A DNA stretch of 64,000 nucleotides. Origin: Heracleum sosnowskyi (Eukaryota; Streptophyta; Magnoliopsida; Apiales; Apiaceae). The stretch covers positions 64,072,006 through 64,136,005 of the forward strand of contig CM061245.1 in NCBI GenBank assembly GCA_030848705.1, read 5' to 3'. The position numbers were made by a program, and so were the translations under genes. Below, piece by piece: positions 35,069-45,790 of this stretch (its first letter is position 1; each line of letters starts with the position of its first letter). Under the pieces are notes generated by a model. It was not told the DNA's origin, did not search any database, and worked only from the letters and a program-made list of their open reading frames with translations.

Positions 35069-38000
35069 TTAAATTCTTTGATAGAACAGATTCATCTTCA
35101 AGAAGTTGGATAACAAATTTTCTTCTTTTTCTTCAAGAATTTGAATCAGTCTTTCCTTAAGATTTCTGAGTTCTTCATCTTCCTCATTAATCTGGTAGAT
35201 AGCTGCTCTGAGATTTTGTATGGAGCTTCTTTGTAGACTGTGCTCTTCAAGCAAAAGATAAGCAATTTCCTTCCCATCGGGATTGAGAGTAAGTTGAGTC
35301 ATGCCAAAAGTCACTTCTTTAACAGCAGTGCCCCTTTGCATTTCCACATCTTGACCTCTTTGATTTAAGTACATGGGAGTATAATTACCATTGAAATTTC
35401 TGTTTCCATCCAGTCTTCTTCTTATTGTTGACAAAACCATGTCATTCCACACTTTGCACACTTTATTCTTCCATATTAACAGATAATGAACATATTCCAG
35501 TTCCTGTGTAGTTTTCATTAGCAGATCTTGAATGGACAGAATCTTCACACTACCATCTTTCATGAAGTATAGAAGCTTTTCTTTCTTTTCAATACCATCA
35601 TGACAATCTATAACTATATCAACAGCTAATAAATTGTTCAGGTTTTCGGAAGTTAAAGTACCTCCAATTTCAGTCAAGGAGTAAGGATCAACATATGACA
35701 TATTCAGATAATCAGCATCCCTGTGTCCAATACCTCCTCTTGAATTACTTGTCAATTGCTTCAGATTTGAAAACATTCGTAGCCAGAGTGCTTTTGATCT
35801 AACCATATCAGACAAATCAACAACACTTGAAACACTTGTTATAATTCCTCCATTCTGAAAATTGATAGGTGTGTTACACCTCAGTGTACTTATGTGTTTC
35901 CACTTCTTATCTTTCTCTTTTTCAAAAGCATAGCTTCTTTCTAGTAAAGATTCTCGTCTGCTTGAATTTCTCCACAATCTTTCGTTTGAGAGTTTAAGCC
36001 TTTGTACATAGAGATTGAAATCTCTATTTGTTGATCTTGTGATTTCTCTTCTTCTAGCTTCTTCTTCTTCATCCACTTCCTTGTTGTGAGAATCAACCAC
36101 AGTAGATAAGATTAACAACTCAATCTCTTGCAGAATTTCAGATTCATCAGGATCTTGAACATTGTCATGAACAATATCAGGATTAGAATCTTCAATTTGA
36201 TTTGTATTGCAGAGAATTAATTGTCTTGGTCTTCTTCTCAATTCAAGTTCTTCTTCAATAAATTCCTTGTCTTCCTTCTCAATGATATCCTTGATAACAG
36301 GATCTATTAGATTTTGTGAAGCTTCGGGAATTTCTTCAATTAATAAACCTCCAGACCTTGTCTGTCTAGGCACTATTTGAGTTAAAGAACTTCTTCTACT
36401 TCTTATAGCACCTCTCCTACCTCTGCCTCCTCTTCCTCTAGCAGAAGCAGTGAAAGGCATATGTTTAGGCCTATTAATATTCCGAGGAAACAACTTAATT
36501 TAAACAAGTATGTAATAAGTAAATAATAAGTTAATATGTCACAGGAATCTCAGAGAGTTTTATCTGTCAAGAGAATGGAGAACCAAAGTCATCTACAGAC
36601 TTGAAGTTATTCTACATTGAAAGAAGTTCAATTTATTGTTCAAGCCTCAGTGAAGTATTCAAGAAAGTGGATCTACTACAGTGACAGAGATTTCCAGTTG
36701 GTGACAGAAGAAGTACAGGATACAGAGTTTATTCAGAGCTAAAGAAAAGAAGCCACAGCTTTAAATGTTTTAAAGATGAAGAATTATCATTGAAGTCAGT
36801 TATTCATGAAACCAGACAGTGCATCAAATGACGACATCAATCAGTGGAATTAAATCATCTATATTCAGTGGTTTTCAGAAGATAGAGGAATGCAAGGATT
36901 TTAAATTATCTTCTTTAATTTATTAATTCAATTTAATTAATAAATTAATTCTATCAGAATTAATTTATTTATTAAATTAATTAAGTTAGTTGTTTAAATT
37001 ATTTATTAAATTAATTCTATAAAAGAATTAATTTAATCTAGAATTTAATCTAACTATATAAATTAAAAGGATTTTCTATGTTTACTAGTATGACCTATGT
37101 TTAGCTCGGTATGACCTGCCATGTAAAGGTGCTTGGTCATACCGACAGATTTAGGTCATACAAGTCTATCCTGCCAGGTCATACCAGTATAATTCTGCTT
37201 GGTCATACCGAGAGTTGGTAGAAGAATGCTAGGTCATACCGGACAGTTTTTGCAGGTCATACTGCTGAAGCATGGTTCTACCGAATGTATTCTTCAGGTC
37301 ATACAAGTGTATGAATTGTTTTATTAAATCTTTTTGATTTAATAAACAGGTCATACAAGGCTAATTTCAATTGTATTAAAACCATGGCAGTACAGACAGA
37401 ACAGAGCAGTTAATGAAAAGACACATACATTTCTCTCTCAAGAACGAAGAAGCCATTTAATCTCATTTCTTCTCAAGCAATTAATTCTAGTTTGTATTTT
37501 TAAATCCAAACCACTAGAAGTTGATTACTTGTATTGCTTTGATTATCTAGCGGATTTTTATCCCTAGAATTTATCTCGAACTTGCTTTTAGCATTCGATT
37601 TTTTTATTACAAAAATTAGAAGAGTTCATGTCGAATTTATTCTAAATTTGTATTAATTAGTTTGAGATAAATATTTTGTAATCCTTATTGTATTTGCAAC
37701 ACCCTTCAAGTTTAATATAAGTTATATTTAACTTGAATCTTGTTTCATTTATATTCCGCATTAATTTGTTCTAAATTGTTAAATTATTCAAAGAAAAAAT
37801 TTCGATAAAACGGTATAGTTTGTATTCAACCCCCCTTCTACAAACTTATCAGGACCTAACAAGCAGGGTTATTAAAGCTTTCCATCATTTCTCTCTGTTG
37901 TCTTAAGAATTCTTCATGTAAGAGATCAGGATATTCTTCACTTGCTGTAGAGAGTGCTTTCCTTGCAAATAATTGTTGAACTCTTTTATCAGTGTGATAG

Positions 38001-39404
38001 AGAGTAACAATTCTACCATCTTTTGTAGTAAACTTCTAGAATAGATTTGATGCATCTTCAGGATTATCAATAAGCACATCTTCACCACCTTCAGGAATTG
38101 TAGCAAGAGTTTGTTCATGACCAGGCATCAGAATTTGATCACCTGTCAGGATTTGTTCTTCCGTTAGGATCTGAGATTGCACTAAAGTCCTCACTGTCCT
38201 TACTCCAGAATCAGAAACATGAGTTGACTGCGTTGTTTGACTTTGAGAAGTTTGAATTGTCTTCATAACAGCAGCATCAGAGGTTTCTCCTTGTAGAATC
38301 TTGTCACCACCATCATTTCCAGTATCATCATCATTATTTCTCAATACTAGATCAGGTGTACATTTTGTCTGACTTACCTTCTCCCCCTTTTTGACATTAG
38401 TATTTGACAATATATTCAAAATTAAGGCAAGAGAGGTTTGAATGTCAGTTACCTTTGTATCAAGAGAATCAATCTTGTTGTTGATTGAAGACTGTTCAGT
38501 AATGATTGACTTAACTTAGGATTCCACTACCCTAAGTTGAAGAGCAGTAGGCACCTTTGTAAAGCTTTGAGAAATATCAGTCCTCACTTTGTCAGTAGAA
38601 TCTTTGACAGAATCTATTTCATGTTTCAGGCTTTTGGATAACAGAGTAGTAGCCTTCAAATGATTCTTCAAATCTTCATTCTGAATCAACTTAGCAGCAT
38701 TATAAGCATGATCCAATGCATATGGATAGCTTACAGAATCATGGGACTTGTACCAATCATTTTCCAATTGTTGCAATTTTAGCTGCTCAGCATGATCAAT
38801 CTCAGAAGGAACAGATAAGTCTTGTCTAGAGTCTTTTCCAGTAGAAGCCTTGCCAGCCATGAATGTGCTTGATGAACCAAAGTTAGTTCCAAGACTAGAT
38901 TTAATAACTCTGGCAAGCTGATCCTTCTCTTCATTATCATCATCATCACTATCATCAGAATCATCACCATCAGTATCATGAGTAACATTAGGATCAGAAA
39001 TAGCAATACCTTTCAGTTTATCCTGTGAATCTGTGATAGGATGGTTCACTGGTCGTGATCTTAGTGGCTGTATAAGAATTGGCTCAGCATCAGGAGCACC
39101 ACTATTATCAGGATGAACACCGTCAGGATTTGATAAGCTTGCATCAGTATTTGTTACCAATGGTTCTTGTGTAGCATGAGGTTCTGAAGCTGCTTCAACA
39201 CTTTGAGTTGGAGGTTCTTGTGTGCTTCCCTCATTGACAGTGTCCTTGACCAATCTTTCACCAGAAGCTGTAGCTTTGCCTGCATCTTCACTTTGAGAAG
39301 ATGGTTCTTGTGTGGCTGGAATGTTGATGTCTTCACTCTCCCTTTGAGAAAATGGTTCTTGTGTGACCATTCCAATAGCTAAGCCTTCACCCAAACTTTG
39401 ATTG
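35069..39404 (-). pseudogene. F4-A env-like gene, interrupted and truncated
   Basis: The C-terminal three quarters of the F4 env-like protein. In order: Gln/Glu/Pro repeats (TQEP, SEDAG), acidic Asp-rich run, coiled coil, arginine/glycine-rich patch (ARGRGGRGRRGA), an acidic/Glu-rich block and a conserved C-terminal domain ending NLFYQRI. Breaks: TAA at 38518-38516 and TAG at 38038-38036 (both C to T against relatives), the solo LTR at 36451-37861, and loss of everything upstream of NQSLGEGL at 39404. An apparent Met start inside the solo LTR (near 36493) is not genuine. No transmembrane segment is seen. Confidence 0.82.
36451..37861 (+). mobile_element. Solo LTR of the E3 subfamily
   Basis: 1411 bp, TGAAAGGCATATGTTTAGG to AGGACCTAACA, flanked by AGCAG duplications (36446-36450 and 37862-37866), with no primer site or coding region. 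This is the product of LTR-LTR recombination. It carries a GGTATGACC/GGTCATACC word cluster (37085-37360), the word also found in the E3 pol/env-like spacer, and the hairpin AGTTTGTA/TACAAACT at 37817-37846. Confidence 0.93.
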
Positions 39405-39415
39405 TGGACCTAACA
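39405..39415 (+). repeat. 11-bp remnant of the E3 5' LTR
   Basis: TGGACCTAACA is all that stands between the F4-A env-like sequence (ending GATTG at 39400-39404) and the primer site. It equals a TG start followed by the last bases of the LTR. Confidence 0.7.
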
Positions 39416-39430
39416 ATTGGCATCAGAGCC
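39416..39430 (+). other. Primer-binding site of E3
   Basis: ATTGGCATCAGAGCC, identical to the E1 site at 2686-2700. Confidence 0.85.
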
Positions 39431-39519
39431 TTTTGATTGATATACAAATCAAAGATCCAATTGTTTTGAGATTTTTCTTAAACTCTGATTTTTTTATTAT
39501 TCCTAAAAAATCTCAAAAG

Positions 39520-41752
39520 ATGTCTACTACTCAGAAAGTGGGTACAGTCAAAATCCCAATGTTCAGCAAGGAGCATTATCTAATGTGGAAGAAGAAAATG
39601 CTCCTATTTCTTAAAGTTTCTAATCCTAAATACTTGGATGTGCTGAAGAGTGGTCCCAAACTCCCTATGATTATTGAGGGAGAGTTAATAGAGAATGATT
39701 TTGTTACTAGGGCTGCTAGGATGTACCCTAAAGATCCCAAGGAGTACACTCCTGATGAGAAAGAGGATGTTACCTTGGATTCCTGTCTTCAGTTGATCCT
39801 TATTGATAGTCTTTATCCTATCATTCATAATCATGTCCTAAATTGTGATACTGCCAAACACATTTGGGGAACCATAGAGATAATCAATGAGGGGACAGAG
39901 GAAGTTAGGGAGAATATGCTGGAAATTCTCACCTCCATTTGGTGAAGGAATCTCTCAGGTTTTTGAGAGATACAACAAATTAATCAATGATCTGAATCTC
40001 AATGGGAAGCACTACACCAACAAGGAGATTAACAAGAAGTTCCTTCTTACACTTCCACCTCATTTGGAGCACAAAATATCTGCCATTAGAGAAGCAAGAG
40101 ATATGAATGAGATTGCTTTGGAGAGATTGTATGGTGTTCTGAAGACCTATGAGCTGGAGCAGATTCAACAAAGGGAGCTGTATGGAACTGGGAAGATTGT
40201 TAGTACTTCTACTGCACTGGCTGCTGAAGTCCCACAGAAACTGGAAGTGAAGCCTGTTCAACCTTCTAGTTCTAACATGAATGTTATTGATGCTGAATAT
40301 GGATTAACATCCATTGATCAATCTGGTGGTGACTTCTATTCTTTAGAAGAACTTGATCAGCTGGAGGATGGTGATTTGGCTTTGATAGTCAGGAAGTTTG
40401 GGAAGTTCAGATTCAAGAGGAATCCCAATCTTAAGTTCAGGCCCAGATTTCAGAGAGGTGGATCTTCCTCTTCAAGTGGCACAAGGGGTGGCTACAAAAC
40501 TGGAACAGTGGAAAGGAGCACAATCAGATGCTACAATTGCAATGAGTTGGGTCACTTTGCTACTGAATGCAGAAAGCCAAAGCAAGTGACTAGAAACACA
40601 TTTGATTCTAGCAAGAAGAACAAGATTGGGAAAGCTTATGTTGCTGAAGGAAAGAGTTGGGATGACACTGACAGTGATGAAGAAGCAGGTGAGATTGGGA
40701 ATCTTGCACTCATGGCAATAGGAGACAAACTCTTTGATTCCATGTTATCTTCATCCAACATGTCTGAGGTAAAGCTCACTAACACTGAAATGATTCGTAA
40801 TCTTGGTGGCACCTTAGAGTGTGCACGCACTGAAAATGATAGAATAATTCTTTTAAACACAAATCTTGAAAAGGAAATAAAAGAATTAAAACTAGTGCAT
40901 GTTAATCAGGATGAACTTATTGAGAAAATTGCATTTCTTGAGAATAGGGTTAAATGTTATATTCAACTGGAAACCATTCTTAAAGAAAAGAATAGTGAGC
41001 TTAATACTAAAGCCAATGCTTACTTTAATTCTTGCAAGACTGCTAAAGAGATTCTCAATAAACAAGCTATGGGTAATCATGTCAGTATAGGTTATGATTA
41101 TAATGAGGCCATTGGATTGCTTGGAATTAATTCCCCTTGTAGAGTCAGATCTGAAGGAAGGGGTGTTCCATATGTGCTTAAGGGTATTGAAACACCCTTC
41201 CGTAAGGAGTCCGAGGCAGATCCTCTGAATGAATACTCTATAATCATTGCTGAGGAGATTCGTGAAGAAGATATTTCTTTGGAAGTTGAACAATCCAAAA
41301 AGTGTATATCTGATATTCCAGTCAAAGTTGCTTCAACTAAAAAGACTAAATCAGATATCCATAAGTTGGATCAAAACAACTGTAGAACTAACATGCATGC
41401 TGTTAATTCTTCTCATAAAGCATGTGGTGTGATTAATTGCATGTCTTGTGTTGTCAATGTTATGTATGCTTATTTTAATAGTAAGCATGTATCTAGTGAT
41501 AAGACTGCTCCACGTCAACATGTTAATAATAAGAAGAATGTTAAAGCAAAGACTACTAGTCCTCCTCAGACTAGAGTGGATTCATTTATCCCTAAGCCTA
41601 CTCAGAAATGTGTTAAGGCTGGCTATAAATGGAAACACTCTTATGTGAAAGAGGTTGAAGTAGTTTTAGCTAAAAATGTTGTTTTGCCTGACAAAGGCCA
41701 GTTCTTTAAGTATGCCGGACCCAATCAATTTTGGGCTCCGAAGAAGGTCTAA
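39520..41752 (+). pseudogene. gag: E3 gag with coiled-coil C-terminal extension
   Basis: ATG at 39520 (MSTTQKVGTVKIPMFSKEHY). A deletion of about 23 bp near 39930, compared with E1, shifts the frame; the rest is open to TAA at 41750-41752. Gag core, then an Arg/Gly/Ser-rich basic segment, CCHC knuckle CYNCNELGHFATEC near 40530-40571, acidic WDDTDSDEE and NLALMA. From 40769 the frame continues into a region with coiled-coil heptads (NLEKEIKELK) and His/Cys-rich bits, ending FWAPKKV. That extension lies wholly inside the predicted intron 40769-41769, so long Gag would come from unspliced RNA. Confidence 0.85.
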
Positions 41753-41769
41753 TCAATTTGATATTGTAG
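40769..41769 (+). other. Putative retained intron at the gag/pol boundary of E3
   Basis: GAG|GTAAAG at the left and TTGTAG|GGAG at the right, 1001 bases. The gag frame ends on a whole codon at 40768 and the pol frame begins on a whole codon at 41770, so removal fuses ..NMSE to GVKQVNRV in frame. E1 has exactly this junction at 4049/4050 (YMSE/GVEQVNRV). The Gag stop TAA (41750-41752) overlaps a CTAAT branch-point-like site 17 bases before the end. Confidence 0.75.
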
Positions 41770-44700
41770 GGAGTTAAACAGGTAAACCGTGTTATATGGA
41801 TTCTTGACAGTGGTTGTTCAAGGCATATGACCGGAGATAGAGCCCTGCTATCAGATTTGGTTGAGAAAGCTGGCCCAGTAGTTACCTTTGGAGATAACAG
41901 CAAGGGTATTACGAAAGGATATGGCTGTTTGAAGTACGGAAATGTTATCATTGAAGATGTTTCATTTGTGGAAGGTCTGAAGTTCAATCTTCTCAGCATC
42001 AGTCATTTCTGTGACAGAGGATATGATGTTTCCTTTGAAAGAGAGAAGTGTCAGATCCTTCACAAGAAGAATGGAAAGCCTGCTCTTCAAGGAGTAAGGA
42101 AAGGTGACTTGTTCATAGCTGATCTGAACTCGGGATTGAAAGATGAAGTTAATTGTTTTTATGCTAAAGCTTCATCAGATGATAGTTGGCTATGGCACAA
42201 GAAGATGTCTCACCTTAACTTCAAAACCATGAACTCTTTAGTCAAGAGGGAATTGGTTAGAGGTTTGCCTCAGATGGAATTTACACAGGAAGGACAGTGT
42301 GAGGCATGTCAGAAAGGAAAGTCAAAGAAAGCTTCTCACAAGGGCACTAACACATCATCAATAACTGAACCACTTCAGCTACTGCACATGGATTTGTTTG
42401 GTCCAGTTAATGTGATGTCCATGTCAAAGAAACAATATGCACTTGTGATTGTTGATGACTATTCAAAATATACATGGGTTTTATTCCTACATTCCAAGGA
42501 TGAGACCCCATACCTGGTGATTGGCCATATAAAGTTGATTGAGCTGGATTCTAGATTCCCTGTTAGAGCCATAAGGTCAGATAATGGTACTGAATTCAAG
42601 AATGCAATTCTAAATGACTTTTGTGCTGATAAAGGAATAACAAGACAGTATTCTGCCCCTAGAACTCCTCAACAAAATGGAGTAGTGGAAAGAAAGAATC
42701 GTACATTGATTGAAGCTGCAAGGACTATGTTAAGTGAGTCCAAACTTCCAACGTACTTTTGGGCTGAAGCAGCGAATACAGCTTGTTATACTCAGAATCG
42801 AACTTTAATCAACAAGGACTTAATGAAGACTCCGTATGAGATCATGAACAACAAGAAACCAACTGTCAAGTACTTTCATGTATTTGGAGCAAAATGCTTT
42901 GTGCTTATAGATGACAATGTGAAACGTGGCAAGTTTGATGCAAAGGCACAAGAAGCTATTTTTGTTGGTTATTCCAGAAGATCTTACAGGGTCTACTTGG
43001 TTGGCAGTCACACGGTAAAGGAAAGTGTCAATGTTACTTTTGATGACACTACATTCCCTAATATCCAAACAGTAGATTCATCTGAGAAAATGAAGTTTGA
43101 TAACTTGCCAGACTCAGATTCAGATGATGAAGCCCCACCTGAAGTTATTGCTGGTAATGATAATAACAATGATGATAATGATCATGGTGATGGTGGTGGA
43201 AACACTGGTAACAATGGAGATACCACCAACACTGGAGAAGAATCATCAAGGCAATCAAGCAATAACTCAGGGGGAGCAAATGAAGAATCAACTAGTCACT
43301 CACAACATCAAAGTGAAATTCAAGGCGAATCATCAAGATCAAATCTTCCAAGACAGACTGTATGGAATACAGCTCATCCTTTTGAGCTGATCATTGGTGA
43401 TCCAGATGTTGGAGTTAAAACTAGAAGTGCAACTCAGAATGAATGTCATTTTTCAGCATTTTTATCTAAAATGGAGCCAAAGAAAACTGAGGAAGCACTG
43501 ACTGATCCAGATTGGGTGATTGCTATGCAAGATGAACTCAATCAATTTGAACAACAGCAAGTCTGGAAGCTGGTACCCAGGCCAAAGAACAAGAAAGTAG
43601 TTGGTACTAGATGGGTATACAGGAACAAGCTAGATGAGGATGGCATTGTTACAAGGAACAAGGCAAGACTGGTTGCACAAGGGTATTCTCAAGCTGAAGG
43701 CATTGATTATGATGAAACCTATGCACCAGTGGCTAGACTTGAGGCCATCAGGATGTTCTTAGCATTTGCTGCTTACTCCAATTTTAAAGTCTATCAAATG
43801 GATGTTAAGAGTGCATTCCTGAATGGTGAGCTTGATGAAGAAGTGTATGTGGAACAGCCCCCTGGCTTTGAAAATCAGGAGCTGCTGGACTTTGTGTACT
43901 TTCTCTTCAAGGCTATCTATGGTCTCAAACAAGCCCCAAGAAAATGGTATGACACTCTCTCTGGTTTTCTTTTAGAAAATGGTTTTGTTAGAGGTATCAT
44001 AGACAAAACTCTTTTTTCAAAGAAACACAAAAGTGATATGATATTAGTCCAAGTCTATGTGGATGACATCATATTTGGGTCTACTAATGATAATCTCTGT
44101 AAGAGATTTGCTGAGCTTATGCAGAGTAAGTTTGAAATGAGTATGATGGGTGAGCTGAAGTTCTTTATTGGATTGCAAGTAAGTCAAAGGTCAAATGGTA
44201 TATTTATTTGTCAATCCAAGTAGCTCAAAGAACTCCTCAAGAAATATCACATGGAGGATTCAGCATCAGCAAGGACTCCATCTTCAACAGCAATCAAACT
44301 TGGAGCTTCTGACAAGTCTATCAAGGTAGATGTTACAAGCTACAGAGGTATGATTGGCTCCTTACTCTATCTTACTGCTAGTAGACCAGATATTATGTAT
44401 GCTACATGCTTGTGTGCAAGGTTCCAAGCGGACCCTAGAGATGTACATCTCGTTGCTGTGAAAAGAATCTTGAGATATCTTAAGGGTACACCTAATCTAG
44501 GTATCTGGTACCCTAAAGATTCTAGTTTTAATCTTGTTGGATATACATATTCTGATTATGCAGGTAGTGTTGTGGATAGAAAGAGTACCTCTGGGAGTTG
44601 TCAATTCCTAGGAGGTAGGTTGATTTCCTGGTATAGCAAGAAACAACAAACAGTTTCCAATTCAACAGCAGAAGCTGAATATATTGTTGCTGGAAGCTGT

Positions 44701-45006
44701 TGTGCTCAGATCTTATGGATAAGGAATCAATTAAAGGACTATGGCTTTGCATTAGACAAAATTCCCATTTTTTGTGATAATACAAGTGCCATAACAATCT
44801 CCAACAACCCTGTGCAGCACTCGAGAACGAAGCACATTGATATCAGGTATCATTTTATCAGAGAGCATGTTATGAATGGAACTGTGGAGTTACACTTTGT
44901 ACCCACTGAAGAACAGACTGCAGATATTTTCACTAAATCTGTTGACGAATCCACATTTATCAGGTTAGTTGGTAAATTGGGTATGTTGAACAGTCTTAGT
45001 GATTGA
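41770..45006 (+). pseudogene. pol: E3 pol (one nonsense codon)
   Basis: The frame opens right after TAG at 41767-41769 and has no nearby ATG before the protease, consistent with expression through a spliced Gag-Pol. Domains: protease DSGCSRHMTG (41806), pre-integrase HKKMSHLNF, integrase MDLFGPV/SDNGTEF/GVVERKNR, acidic linker, RT with YVDD (about 44058), RNase H. Lesions: TAT to TAG at 44221-44223 after RT. The RNase H motif reads TYSDYAG where relatives have TDSDYAG, so a likely catalytic Asp is lost. Ends TGA at 45004-45006. Confidence 0.92.
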
Positions 45007-45790
45007 CAATGTCTCCGGTAGGTTTGTTCTTAACTAAATCATTTTCTCTTGTCAATTTCAGATGTTAAATATTGTCAATCCATGTTTATTGTGTAAAGCT
45101 TGTTAATTTAAATATTCTGAATAATTTATTTTCTTTAAAAATATTTTTCTCATTTTTTTTAGTGGAGAAATGTATTTTTATTGAAAATATATTTATTTAG
45201 AATCATTTAAGTTTTTTTTCAGATTGTAAATATTGTTGTTTAAATTCTTCTGCAGGTTTATATTAGTTTAATGCTCTTTTATAATTTTCTGCATTTGGTT
45301 CAGGTTTTTTTAAATATTCTGTGAATATTTTCTGTTGATTATTGCTTCTTTTCAAATAACATTCGGTATGACCTTCTGTTTGGTCATATTGGCATTTTAG
45401 TTTAATAATCTTTTATTTTTAAGAATTCGGTATGACCTTCTCCCAGGTCATATTAGAACTCGGTATGACCTCTCTTAAGGTCATACTGGTGTGTAATTTT
45501 TCTTTTATTTTTTCAGTTTATTATTTAGTTTTTCTCGGTATGACCTGCCCTTAGGTCATACCGAGCCCAGCAGAACCCTCCTCTATAAATAGCTGATCAC
45601 CTCAGGTTCTTTTCTCTCATTCCTTTCTAACTCAAGTTTTTACTTAGTTAACTTTGCTCTAGTTTGTGTTTTATTCCTAGAACAACGAACTATTGCAAAT
45701 TTTTCTTGTGAATTACTTGGGATTTTATTTCTTATCTGTTTAATATTATTATTAATTACTGCTTTATTTTTTTTATTTTTTTTTTTTTAA
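45007..45790 (+). promoter_or_regulatory. E3 pol/env-like spacer with GGTATGACC cluster and TATA box
   Basis: At 45360-45565, repeated CGGTATGACC and GGTCATACCG words, as inverted pairs, match the cluster in the solo LTR at 36451-37861. CTATAAATAG follows (TATA at 45584-45591), 200 bp before the env-like ATG. This is the clearest of the internal promoter candidates. The rest is AT-rich and empty. Confidence 0.6.

Larger units (their letters stand above)
34408..39404 (-). mobile_element. F4-A: 3' part of a reverse Sirevirus of a different family
   Basis: Inserted in the E2 protease region; candidate target duplication CAGGG at 34403-34407. Holds a 554-bp 3' LTR, polypurine tract and most of an env-like gene. 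It is interrupted by a solo LTR (36451-37861) and cut off at 39404 by E3. Its env-like part is nearly identical to 59256-60440 of F4-B. Confidence 0.88.

Noticed and set aside
36451..36493. Met start of the 35069-36493 reading frame
   Set aside because: The first ~13 codons come from the solo LTR. The env-like frame continues on the other side of it at 37867.
37862..39404. E3 starting with the LTR at 36451
   Set aside because: That LTR has its own AGCAG duplication on both sides and is followed by F4-A sequence, so it is a separate solo LTR.
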